A DNA stretch of 61,654 nucleotides from JASFBA01 sp036172265 (GTDB taxonomy: Bacteria > Chloroflexota > Chloroflexia > DTKN01): assembly GCA_036172265.1 (NCBI GenBank), contig JASFBA010000073.1, positions 1 to 61,654 of the forward strand, in the 5' to 3' direction. Both the position numbers and the translations under genes were made by a program. Each line of letters begins with the position of its first letter. Positions within the stretch are counted from its first letter, which is position 1. The notes below the pieces were generated by a model, which was not told the DNA's origin, did no database searches, and saw only the letters and a program-made list of their open reading frames with translations. This document shows positions 17,342-24,794 of the stretch, piece by piece.

Positions 17342-18700
17342 TTATTGGTCAATATTTTGCGCTCGTGCTCGCCGGCCTGACGCCGATGAAAGTATCCGGC
17401 AGAAGGCTCCTTCCATCGCTTGAAGCAGGGTAGAGAGAGGAACAGGGGTCGCATCGAGGTGGGAGAGGGCCTGGCTTAGGGCTTCTTCCAGGGCTGCAAG
17501 GATTTCCTCTCGAAGAGCGAGGTCAGGAAAGTTCTCTTCGAACGCCAGGGCCTGTTCGAGCAGGCCCAGGGGGAGGAGGCGCAGGTAGGGCAGGACCTTC
17601 CGACAGTCCACCACTTCGGCGACGGTGGCCGGCCGTTCCTGGGACAGGCTGCCTTTTATCCAGCGGGCCGTGGCTTCGATCAGGAGGGGGGTGGTGCGGA
17701 GGTGGTTTTCCAGGGCGCTTCGGAAGGGGTTATTTATCCCCAGAAATGGCGCGGCCCGGCGGTAGAGGGCCTGCCACAGGGCCAAGGCCGCTCGATCCCC
17801 GGCCAGACTCTCCTCCATGAGTTCGCGGTGGCTGACGGCGGCCGGCCGTGTATCTTCGATGCCGGGGATGGTGAAGAGAGGCAGTTCGGGGACGACGACC
17901 TGTACCCGGCCGAAGCGCCGGACGTAGAGGTAGGCCGGTGCGCCACAGCCCAGGAGGCCGGCCGGGTCGGCAATGCCCTGGGCCGAGAGGGCCGCCGCCA
18001 TTTCCCGCAGCGTGGGCAGGCGGTATACGCCGGGGGCCAGGACCGGGGCAAAGGGGAGTTCGGGCTCCCCGCGATGGGTGGGCAGCCCATACCGTTCCCA
18101 GAGCCGGGGAAGTTCCGGTGACAGTTTCGCCGCTTCCTCGGAGAGGAAGGCATAGGCTCCGCCCAGCAGGGCATTGTGTAAAGGAACGAGGGTTTCGGGC
18201 CGGAAGGTATCGAAAAGCGCCCGAAGTGCCTGTGTTTCCGGAAGCGGCCGCTCCCAGGGCCAGGCCGGGTCATCGCTGGGGAAGGTCCATTCGACCTGCT
18301 CTCCCTCCGGCGGGCGAAAGTGGTGGCGAGCATAGTTTGCGAGGTCGAGGGGGCAGGAGAACCAGCCTTCGTTGCGTCGGGCCCCGTCCGGGTCCACGCA
18401 GGGCAGGAGAAGCCAGCGGGCCGGGCGGAACAGGGCTTCTTCTTCCAGGACGAGGCGGGCCAGGTGGAGGAGGACTACCCCGCCCAGCGGTTCGTCCGGC
18501 TGGGGGAAGGCGTAGGCCAGGATGCGGTGGGGGCCTTGGCCCAATTCAAGTGACAGAAGCGCTTCCCCCTGTCGGCTGTAGCCATAGATGTGGAGGGTAG
18601 CCCGACCATCGCTTCCTTCGGCCAAGGAGTGGAAGTCCTCCAGGAGGTCGTCCAGGGGAGGGAAGGTGGGCGGGACGGCCGGCGGTTCGGTGTTCGGCAT
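17342..18700 (-). CDS. M14-like zinc carboxypeptidase family protein
   Basis: The 452-residue cytoplasmic protein resembles M14 peptidases. An IYGYSRQGEALLSLELG strand pair precedes a first-metal-site segment AFPQPDEPLGG, then LPCVDPDGARRNEGWF (the PDG...R part) and VPLHNALLGGAY, which supplies the second metal His. In canonical enzymes the first site reads HxxE; here the His position appears to be Gln (QPDE), so metal binding may be altered. The start at ATG 18700 follows AGGAAAG. The open frame continues upstream, antisense to nothing real, into the dehydrogenase gene and is rejected. The C-terminal ~150 residues are helical and unassigned. Confidence 0.7.
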   Translation of the reverse strand: MPNTEPPAVPPTFPPLDDLLEDFHSLAEGSDGRATLHIYGYSRQGEALLSLELGQGPHRILAYAFPQPDEPLGGVVLLHLARLVLEEEALFRPARWLLLPCVDPDGARRNEGWFSCPLDLANYARHHFRPPEGEQVEWTFPSDDPAWPWERPLPETQALRALFDTFRPETLVPLHNALLGGAYAFLSEEAAKLSPELPRLWERYGLPTHRGEPELPFAPVLAPGVYRLPTLREMAAALSAQGIADPAGLLGCGAPAYLYVRRFGRVQVVVPELPLFTIPGIEDTRPAAVSHRELMEESLAGDRAALALWQALYRRAAPFLGINNPFRSALENHLRTTPLLIEATARWIKGSLSQERPATVAEVVDCRKVLPYLRLLPLGLLEQALAFEENFPDLALREEILAALEEALSQALSHLDATPVPLSTLLQAMEGAFCRILSSASGRRARAQNIDQ

Positions 18701-18747
18701 ACTTTCCTGTTGTGAGAACGTCCAAACGGGCAAAGGGGGAAACGGCT

Positions 18748-19884
18748 CTACAGCCTCCGGGCGATCATCAGGCGCTGGATCTGGTTGGTGCCCTCGTAGA
18801 TTTGCAGGAGTTTGGCATCGCGCATGTACTTTTCGACGGGGTAATCCTGCATATAGCCGTATCCGCCAAAGATTTGCACGGCGTCGGTGGCGACGCGCAT
18901 GGCCGCGTCGGAGGCGTAGCATTTGGCCATCGCAGAGAGGCGTTCGGCCTCTGCTTCGCCCCGATCGTAGGCCCGGGCGGCGCGCCAGGTGAGCAGGCGG
19001 GCCGTCTCCACGGCAATGGACATATCGGCCAGCATAAGTTGGACGGCCTGGTGGGAAACGATAGGCCGGCCGAACTGAACGCGCTGGTGGGCGTAATCGC
19101 GGGCGGCTTCGAAGGCGGCCCGCGATAGGCCCACCCCGATCGCCGCCACTCCCACGCGGGCGCGGTTCAGCGTCTCCACCAGGATGCGAAAGCCTTCGCC
19201 TTCCCTCCCCAGGCGGTTTTCGGCCGGGATGCGCACGCCCTCGAAGATGACCTCGCGGGTGTCGGAAGCGCGCTGGCCCATCTTGCGTTCCTTCTTCCCG
19301 GTGGAGAGGCCGGGGGTGCCGGCCGGCACGACAAAGGCGGAAAGGCCGCGGGCTCCCCGCGAACGGTCGGTAGAGGCGATGACGGTGTAGAGGGAGGCCA
19401 GCCCGCCGTTGGTGATAAAGGTCTTGACCCCGTCGAGGACGTATTCTTCTCCTTCCCGGCGGGCGGTGGTGGAGACGGCCGAGGCGTCGGAACCGGCCCC
19501 CGGTTCGGTCAGACAGAAGGCGGCCAGGCGCGGCTCGGCGCAGAAGGAGGGGAGGAAGCGGGCCTTTTGTTCGGCACTTCCGAAGAGGAGGATGGGCAGG
19601 AGGGCCAGCCCGTTGCCCAGGAGGCTGGTGGCGATGCCGGCGCAGCCGGCCCCCAGTTCCTCGGCGATCAGGGCGACCTCGAAGGCACCCAGGCCGGCCC
19701 CGCCGTATTCCTCCGGCACCTCCAGGTTCAGGAGGCCGGCCTGATGGGCCCGCCACAACACCTCCAGGGGAAATTCCCCGCTTTCGTCGGCCTGCCGGGC
19801 TCGGGGGATGATTTCCTGCCGGGCAAAATCTCGGGCCAGGTCCCGAAAAGCCCGCTGTTCTTCCGAAAGTTCAAAGTCCACCAT
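18748..19884 (-). CDS. Acyl-CoA dehydrogenase
   Basis: The 378-residue FAD enzyme introduces a trans-2 double bond into acyl-CoA, passing electrons to ETF. It shows the FAD/substrate motif AFCLTEPGAGSDA (about 125-137), the C-terminal QIFGGYGYMQDYPVEKYMRD, and the catalytic Glu in IYEGTNQIQR. Chain-length specificity cannot be read reliably, but the C-terminal Glu position is that of short-, medium- and branched-chain enzymes. It sits 102 bp after a paralogue in the same orientation, and no ETF or thiolase genes are nearby. Confidence 0.93.
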   Translation of the reverse strand: MVDFELSEEQRAFRDLARDFARQEIIPRARQADESGEFPLEVLWRAHQAGLLNLEVPEEYGGAGLGAFEVALIAEELGAGCAGIATSLLGNGLALLPILLFGSAEQKARFLPSFCAEPRLAAFCLTEPGAGSDASAVSTTARREGEEYVLDGVKTFITNGGLASLYTVIASTDRSRGARGLSAFVVPAGTPGLSTGKKERKMGQRASDTREVIFEGVRIPAENRLGREGEGFRILVETLNRARVGVAAIGVGLSRAAFEAARDYAHQRVQFGRPIVSHQAVQLMLADMSIAVETARLLTWRAARAYDRGEAEAERLSAMAKCYASDAAMRVATDAVQIFGGYGYMQDYPVEKYMRDAKLLQIYEGTNQIQRLMIARRL

Positions 19885-19986
19885 TGTCCACCCCCAGAAA
19901 AAGCCGGCCGCTGCACAAACGGCAGAGAGGCCGTCTCATGCCCATTATCCTGTTCCTCGCTTCCCAAGGTGGATTCCGGCCCGCCC

Positions 19987-21132
19987 TTACTGCCCTTTGA
20001 GCAGGTGGCGGGCGATCACCAGGCGCTGAATCTGGTTGGTGCCCTCGTAGATTTGCAGGAGTTTGGCATCGCGCATCAACTTTTCCACCGGATAGTCGCG
20101 CATATAGCCGTAGCCGCCAAAGATCTGTACGGCGTCGGTGGTGACACGCATGGCTACGTCGCTGGCAAAACACTTGGCCATCGCCGATTCTTTGGTGTTT
20201 GGCAGCCCTTCGTCGGTCAGCCAGGCAGCATACCAGGCGAGCAAGCGGGCGGCCTCGACCTGCATAGCCATATCGGCCAGCATAAACTGGATGGCCTGCT
20301 GTTCGGCGATGGGCTTGCCGAACTGGATGCGTTTCTGGGCGTATTCGGTGGCCAGTTCCAGGGCGTGTCGGGCCACGCCGGTGGCCAGAGCAGCCACGCC
20401 GGCCCGGGCGGCATCCAGCGTCCTGAGGGCCACAGCAAAGCCACGGCCTTCCCGTCCCAGCATGTTCTCGCGGGGAATGCGCACGCCCTCGAAGGTGATC
20501 TCGGCCGTGTTGGAGGCCCGTTGGCCCATCTTGTCCTCGACTTTGGTAATGGAGATGCCGGGCAGGTCTGCCGGGACGATGAAGGCGGTCATGCTGCGGG
20601 GGCCGCGCTCCAGGTCGGTGATGGCAAAGACGGTGTAGAGGGAAGCGATGGCCCCGTTGGAAATGAAGCATTTGACGCCGTTCAGGACGTATTCACCGCC
20701 CTCCAGGATGGCCGTCGTGCGTACGTTTCCGGCGTCGCTGCCGGCCTCGCGTTCGGTCAGGCAGAAGGCAGCCAATTGGTGGTTCTGGCAGAGCGGTTTG
20801 AGGAAGCGTTCCTTCTGTTCCTCGGTGCCAAAGAGGACGAGCGGGGTGGTGGCCAGGGTGTTGACCATGATGGTCGTGGTGATGCCGGCGCAGGCGGCAC
20901 TCAGTTCCTCGGTCACGATGCAGTTGGCCAGTGCACCCCGACCTCCGCCGCCGTATTCGGCCGGGATGGCCAAGTTGATCAGGCCTTCCTGGTAGGCGCG
21001 TTCGATGATGAAGGCGGGATGCTCGCCCCGGCGGTCATACTCGGCGGCGATAGGGAGGATTTCTTCCTGGGCGAAGCGACGGGCACGGGTCTGGAGTTCC
21101 TCCAGTTCGGGGGTCAGACGAAACGAAATCAC
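19987..21132 (-). CDS. Acyl-CoA dehydrogenase (paralogue)
   Basis: The 381-residue FAD enzyme is of the same family as its downstream neighbour, with AFCLTEREAGSDAG, QIFGGYGYMRDYPVEK and the catalytic Glu in IYEGTNQIQR. It starts with GTG 21132 behind AAGGAGGAGGT. The last ~110 bp of coding sequence is nearly identical at DNA level to that of the neighbour (for example 18790-18825 and 20040-20075), while the N-terminal halves differ more. That pattern points to tandem duplication with strong constraint or gene conversion at the 3' end. Confidence 0.93.
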   Translation of the reverse strand: MISFRLTPELEELQTRARRFAQEEILPIAAEYDRRGEHPAFIIERAYQEGLINLAIPAEYGGGGRGALANCIVTEELSAACAGITTTIMVNTLATTPLVLFGTEEQKERFLKPLCQNHQLAAFCLTEREAGSDAGNVRTTAILEGGEYVLNGVKCFISNGAIASLYTVFAITDLERGPRSMTAFIVPADLPGISITKVEDKMGQRASNTAEITFEGVRIPRENMLGREGRGFAVALRTLDAARAGVAALATGVARHALELATEYAQKRIQFGKPIAEQQAIQFMLADMAMQVEAARLLAWYAAWLTDEGLPNTKESAMAKCFASDVAMRVTTDAVQIFGGYGYMRDYPVEKLMRDAKLLQIYEGTNQIQRLVIARHLLKGQ

Positions 21133-21179
21133 GGTCCACCTCCTCCTTGCAATCCAGACGCCTGACCTGAGATAGGCGG

Positions 21180-21208
21180 ATTATAGCACAGGAGCGGGGC
21201 AGGGGCAA
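21180..21208 (-). promoter_or_regulatory. Promoter for the acyl-CoA dehydrogenase pair
   Basis: Minus-strand TTGCCC (21203-21208) and TATAAT (21180-21185) with 17-bp spacing, about 50 bp upstream of the GTG start and inside the gap after smpB. Confidence 0.65.
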
Positions 21209-21236
21209 ACGCTCCCGGTCGGGTGGGCAATCCGGT

Positions 21237-21713
21237 CTACCTTCGTCGCCCCTCTTTCCACTCCCGTTCGATCTCGCGGCGGGCCTCCCGACGGGCGATG
21301 GCCTCGCGGCGATCGTGGAGTTTGCGTCCCCGGCACAGGCCGAGTTCCACCTTGGCCCAACGGCCCTTGATGTAAAGGCGCAGGGGGATCAGGGTGAGGC
21401 CGGAGGCCTCCAACCGGCCGCGCAGGCGGTTGATCTCGCGGCGGTGCAGGAGGAGGCGCCGGGGGCGGGTGGGAGAGTGTCCAAAGTGACGGCCGGCTTC
21501 GAGGTAGGGGGAGATGTGCACGTCCATCAGCCACACTTCGTCGTCTCTGACCCGGGCATATCCGCCCCGCAGGTTGACCCGGCCGGCGCGGATGGATTTG
21601 ATCTCGGAACCGGTCAGGGCCAATCCGGCCTCGTAGGTTTCCAGGATGTCGTACTCGTGGCGGGCCTGGCGGTTGACGGCGATGGTCTTTTCGTAGGTTC
21701 GCTCCGGAGGCAT
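21237..21713 (-). CDS. smpB: SsrA-binding protein
   Basis: The 158-residue protein binds tmRNA and delivers it to stalled ribosomes in trans-translation. Hallmarks are NRQARHEYDILETYEAGLAL, the GSEIKSIRAGRVNLR strand and the basic C-terminal tail (GRKLHDRREAIARREARR) that enters the mRNA channel. ATG 21713 follows AGGAAAGG; an open frame upstream overlaps the cyclophilin gene and is not used. The tmRNA gene itself is not in the window. Confidence 0.95.
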   Translation of the reverse strand: MPPERTYEKTIAVNRQARHEYDILETYEAGLALTGSEIKSIRAGRVNLRGGYARVRDDEVWLMDVHISPYLEAGRHFGHSPTRPRRLLLHRREINRLRGRLEASGLTLIPLRLYIKGRWAKVELGLCRGRKLHDRREAIARREARREIEREWKEGRRR

Positions 21714-21720
21714 GCCTTTC

Positions 21721-22257
21721 CTACCTGGTCTCCACCCGCACCCGCAACATCTTGTCCCCGACCTGAATCCGACGCACCACGTCCAGCGAGGCACTGCAGT
21801 CGCCAAAAACGGTGTAGGCTCCATCCAGGTGGGGAGTAGCGGCCAGGGTGATATAGAACTGGCTGCCGTCGGAACGGCGTTCGGGGTTGACGCTGTCGGG
21901 CGTGCGGGCCATGGCCAGAGCGCCGGCCTGGTGGGACAACCGGATCTCAGCCTCGATGGTGTAGCCGATGCTTCCGGAGGCCTGGTCATTGGGACTTCCG
22001 CCTTGGATGACGAAACCCGGCTCCACCCGAAAGAAAGTACGGCCGTCGTACCAGCCTTGGTTGGCGAGTTTGGTAAAGTTCTCCACCGTCTTCGGTGCGG
22101 CGTCGGGCCGCAGTTCGCAGCGGATGGTGCCGCGGTTGGTCTCGATGACAGCGATGGGGCGCTGAGAGGAAGGGGTCAGGGTAGGGGGGATGTAAACGCC
22201 GTAGGTACAGGCGGCCAGCAGAAGGACAAGCCAGAGCATCCAGAAGCGACGAGCCAT
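21721..22257 (-). CDS. Cyclophilin-type peptidyl-prolyl isomerase, lipoprotein
   Basis: The 178-residue protein begins MARRFWMLWLVLLLAAC, a lipoprotein signal with lipobox LAAC. The rest is a cyclophilin domain: IETNRGTIRCELRPDAAPKT, TFFRVEPGFVIQGGSP (active-site Arg and FxFRIxxxF-like core) and GSQFYITLAATPHLDGAYTVFG. It would catalyse cis-trans proline isomerisation during folding of exported proteins. Start ATG 22257 follows GGAGGAAAAG. smpB starts 8 bp downstream of its stop, so the two form an operon. Confidence 0.92.
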   Translation of the reverse strand: MARRFWMLWLVLLLAACTYGVYIPPTLTPSSQRPIAVIETNRGTIRCELRPDAAPKTVENFTKLANQGWYDGRTFFRVEPGFVIQGGSPNDQASGSIGYTIEAEIRLSHQAGALAMARTPDSVNPERRSDGSQFYITLAATPHLDGAYTVFGDCSASLDVVRRIQVGDKMLRVRVETR

Positions 22258-22290
22258 CTTTTCCTCCATGAGCAAACTCGTTTGGGCGAT

Positions 22291-22319
22291 ATTGTACATC
22301 AGGGCGGCCAAATGCTCAA
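22291..22319 (-). promoter_or_regulatory. Promoter for cyclophilin-smpB
   Basis: Minus-strand TTGAGC (22314-22319) and TACAAT (22291-22296), 17-bp spacing. It lies back to back with the uppP promoter, one base apart. Confidence 0.7.
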
Positions 22320-22320
22320 G

Positions 22321-22349
22321 TTGTTGGGTTGGGCGGGATATAGTATAAT
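22321..22349 (+). promoter_or_regulatory. uppP promoter
   Basis: TTGTTG (22321-22326) and TATAAT (22344-22349), 17-bp spacing, about 70 bp upstream of the GTG start. Confidence 0.7.
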
Positions 22350-22419
22350 ACCTGCCGGCCGATAAGAAACGAGCCTTTGGCCCTGGGCAATACCTGATAC
22401 CGTTGTTGAGGAGACTTCG

Positions 22420-23220
22420 GTGAACCCTTTCCAGGCCCTTTTCCTCGGTATCCTCCAGGGGTTGACGGAGTTTTTGCCCATCAGCAGCAGTGGACATCTG
22501 GTGCTTCTGCCGGCCCTGATGGGTTGGGGGAAGCCTTCCCTGGTCTTTGAGACGACCGTCCACCTGGGCACGCTCCTGGCCCTTCTGGCCGTTTTCTGGC
22601 GGGAGATCGGGCGGCTTCTTGCAGCCTGGTGGCGGGGAATCCGGCGTGGCCAGCCGCTGGCCACCTCCGAGTCCCGTCTGGCCTGGTGGATCCTTCTGGG
22701 CACGGTGCCGGCGCTCGTGGCGGGGGTACTCCTGGAAAAGCACTTTGAGGCTATCAATACCCCCCACTACGCGGGCATCTTTTTCCTGACCACGGCCGGC
22801 CTCCTTCTCCTGGCCGAAGTCCTCGGCCGGCGCCGGCGTCCGCTGGAGAAATTGACCTGGTGGGATAGTCTCCTCATCGGCCTGGCCCAGGCCGCCGCCA
22901 TCCTTCCGGGCCTCTCCCGCAGTGGGGCGACGATTTCCACCGGCATGCTGACCCACCTGAAGCGTGAAGCAGCCGCCCGCTTCTCCTTCCTCCTTTCCCT
23001 GCCGGTCGTCGCGGGGGCCGGCCTGCTGAAACTGTGGGAACTCTGGCGAAGCGGAGAAGGACAGACCGAGGCCCTTTCCCTCTTTTTAGGCTTTGCCGCG
23101 GCGGCGCTCTGCGGCTTTGCCGCCATCCGCTTCTTGCTGGCTTACGTGCGGCGCCGGCCGCTCTACCCCTTTGCCGCCTATTGCTTCCTCATCGGCTTGA
23201 TCGCCTTGCTGGCTCTTTAG
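22420..23220 (+). CDS. uppP: Undecaprenyl-diphosphate phosphatase (BacA/UppP)
   Basis: The 266-residue membrane enzyme removes a phosphate from undecaprenyl diphosphate, recycling the lipid carrier for peptidoglycan and conferring bacitracin tolerance. It shows both signature loops, LQGLTEFLPISSSGHL (residues 10-25) and LPGLSRSGATISTG (about 162-175), within about eight membrane segments. GTG 22420 follows GAGGAGA. It is transcribed divergently from the cyclophilin gene. Confidence 0.95.
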   Translation: MNPFQALFLGILQGLTEFLPISSSGHLVLLPALMGWGKPSLVFETTVHLGTLLALLAVFWREIGRLLAAWWRGIRRGQPLATSESRLAWWILLGTVPALVAGVLLEKHFEAINTPHYAGIFFLTTAGLLLLAEVLGRRRRPLEKLTWWDSLLIGLAQAAAILPGLSRSGATISTGMLTHLKREAAARFSFLLSLPVVAGAGLLKLWELWRSGEGQTEALSLFLGFAAAALCGFAAIRFLLAYVRRRPLYPFAAYCFLIGLIALLAL

Positions 23221-23231
23221 AACGGCCGAAG

Positions 23232-23315
23232 CCCTCCTGTCTCTCTGTCCCCTTGCCCCCTATCGGCTCGGCAGGAGCCTCGTCCTCCTGTCCCCCTGTC
23301 CCCATGCCCTGGGCC
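23232..23315. repeat. Dispersed repeat between convergent genes
   Basis: Read on the minus strand, this gap contains CATGGGGACAGGGGGACAGG, then a GACGAGGCTCCTGCCGAGCC core, then a GGGGGCAAGGGGACAGAGAG tail. The same modules, in the same order, appear twice in tandem inside bpsA (7303-7430). The core GAGGCTCCTGCCGAGCC is the recognisable part and seems to be a dispersed non-coding repeat. Confidence 0.65.
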
Positions 23316-24041
23316 CTACGTCCTTTCCCCAAAAATTGCCCGTCCCAGTCGCACAAGCGTCGCTCCCTCTTCCACGGCAACGACGTAATCGTCGGTCATC
23401 CCCATCGAGAGGTGGGTCCAGGGGGCCTCGGGGAAGCGTTCCCGAAGTTTTTCCCGCAGGTCTTTCAGTCGGGCAAAGATCGGCCGCACCTGCTCCGGGT
23501 CGGAGGCGATCGGGGCTACCGTCATCAGGCCTTCTAGCCGGAGGTAGGGCAGGAGGAGCATTTCCTCTACGGCACGGAAGAGCCCTTCCTCCTGGGGTGG
23601 AAAGCCGAACTTGGTGGTCTCTTCTCCGACGTTTACCTCCAGGAAGATCGGGACGGTTCGGTTGAGCATGGCGGCCCGCCGATTCAGGATGCGGGCCAGT
23701 TCCAGGTCATCCACCGAGTGAATCAGGTCGAAGAGGGCCAGGGCCAGGCCGGCCTTGTTCTTCTGGAGGTGTCCGACCAGATGCCAGCGAACTCCGGGGA
23801 TGTTTCCTAAGAGAAGCCGCTTGTCGCGGGCCTCTTGGACACGGTTCTCGCCGATCTCGCTCAGGCCGGCCGTTATTGCGGCCCGCACCACCTCGGCCGG
23901 GAACGATTTGGTCACGGCCACGATGTCGACTTCTCCGGCATGTCTTCCGGCCCGCCGGCAGGCCTCGGCTATGCGTTCCCGCACTTTCTTCAGACGGGCA
24001 GCGATGCAGGTTACCATCTCCTCGTCGGCGTTCCTCATCAT
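23316..24041 (-). CDS. PLP homeostasis protein (YggS/PROSC family)
   Basis: The 241-residue protein binds pyridoxal phosphate and buffers its level; it has no known catalytic activity. The alanine-racemase-like barrel is clear: VDIVAVTKSFPAEVVR with the PLP lysine (K in VTK), GENRVQEARDK, WHLVGHLQKNK, VNVGEETTKFGF and LSMGMTDDYVVAVEEGATLVRLGRAIFG. Its ATG overlaps the pgeF stop (ATGATGA); Met 24038 is an alternative. The open frame upstream overlaps pgeF and is a shadow. Confidence 0.92.
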   Translation of the reverse strand: MMRNADEEMVTCIAARLKKVRERIAEACRRAGRHAGEVDIVAVTKSFPAEVVRAAITAGLSEIGENRVQEARDKRLLLGNIPGVRWHLVGHLQKNKAGLALALFDLIHSVDDLELARILNRRAAMLNRTVPIFLEVNVGEETTKFGFPPQEEGLFRAVEEMLLLPYLRLEGLMTVAPIASDPEQVRPIFARLKDLREKLRERFPEAPWTHLSMGMTDDYVVAVEEGATLVRLGRAIFGERT

Positions 24042-24775
24042 CTCCGATCCTCTCGCAGGCCGATAACCGCTCCAAACAGCCCCTGCAACCTTCCCTCCCG
24101 GCGATAGGAGAAGAAGCGTTCCACCTGGCAAGAAGTGCAGATGCCCGAAAGTTCGATCTGCCTTTCCGGCACGCCGGTCCTCCGGAGGGCCTGGCAGTTG
24201 GCCTCCCACAGGTCGAAGTAGGCGTGTCCTGGCCGGCCGGGGCGGAGGAGCGTTTCCGGTTTGGGCAGGTGTGCCCGTATACCGGAGATGACCTCTTCCC
24301 CGACCTCGTAACAGCACGGCCCGATGGAAGGCCCCAGGCCCACCCGCAGGTCCGCGGCCTTGGTGCCAAAGGCCTGTTCCATCACTTCCACCAGATGTCC
24401 GGCGATTCCCAGGAGCGTCCCCCGCCATCCGGCATGGGCCAGTCCCACGGCCTGTTGGACCGGGTCGTAAGCCAGGATCGGCACGCAATCGGCGAAATAC
24501 CCCAGGAGGTAGAGGCCGGGCGTGTTCGTAACCAGGCCATCCGCCCCGCGACCGCTTCGCCAGCAGCCGTAGGCCGGCCCGGGGACCACTACGACTTCAT
24601 CCCGATGTACCTGCCGTGTGGGAACCAGAGCCTCCGGCGGAATGCCCAGTGCCTCAGCCAGCCGTTGGCGTCCTCCGTCTTCCGGAGGATGGACCGAACC
24701 GAAGGTGCGGTCGGAAATGCCGTGCACGACTTCGGGAAAGGCGGCGAGCAAACGGAAGCGTACCAGTTCGGGCAT
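24038..24775 (-). CDS. pgeF: Peptidoglycan editing factor PgeF (YfiH/DUF152)
   Basis: The 245-residue protein belongs to the multicopper-oxidase-like fold family once called polyphenol oxidase or laccase and known from E. coli to remove misincorporated residues from cell-wall precursors; family members also act on purine nucleosides. Metal-site residues are visible in QVHRDE, FADCVPILAYD and GLAHAGWRG, and GPCCYEVGEEV follows. It overlaps the PLP-homeostasis gene, a common bacterial pairing in this order. Confidence 0.9.
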   Translation of the reverse strand: MPELVRFRLLAAFPEVVHGISDRTFGSVHPPEDGGRQRLAEALGIPPEALVPTRQVHRDEVVVVPGPAYGCWRSGRGADGLVTNTPGLYLLGYFADCVPILAYDPVQQAVGLAHAGWRGTLLGIAGHLVEVMEQAFGTKAADLRVGLGPSIGPCCYEVGEEVISGIRAHLPKPETLLRPGRPGHAYFDLWEANCQALRRTGVPERQIELSGICTSCQVERFFSYRREGRLQGLFGAVIGLREDRR

Positions 24776-24794
24776 TTTCGGGAAAAAATCGGGC

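Noticed and set aside
18700..19756. Upstream extension of the M14-like ORF to 804 codons
   Set aside because: The extension is an out-of-frame reading of the acyl-CoA dehydrogenase gene on the same strand. ATG 18700 has a ribosome site and family-like sequence begins there.
19567..21165. 532-codon plus-strand ORF across the acyl-CoA dehydrogenases
   Set aside because: Both dehydrogenases on the minus strand have full-length family motifs; the plus frame is a shadow spanning two genes and a gap.
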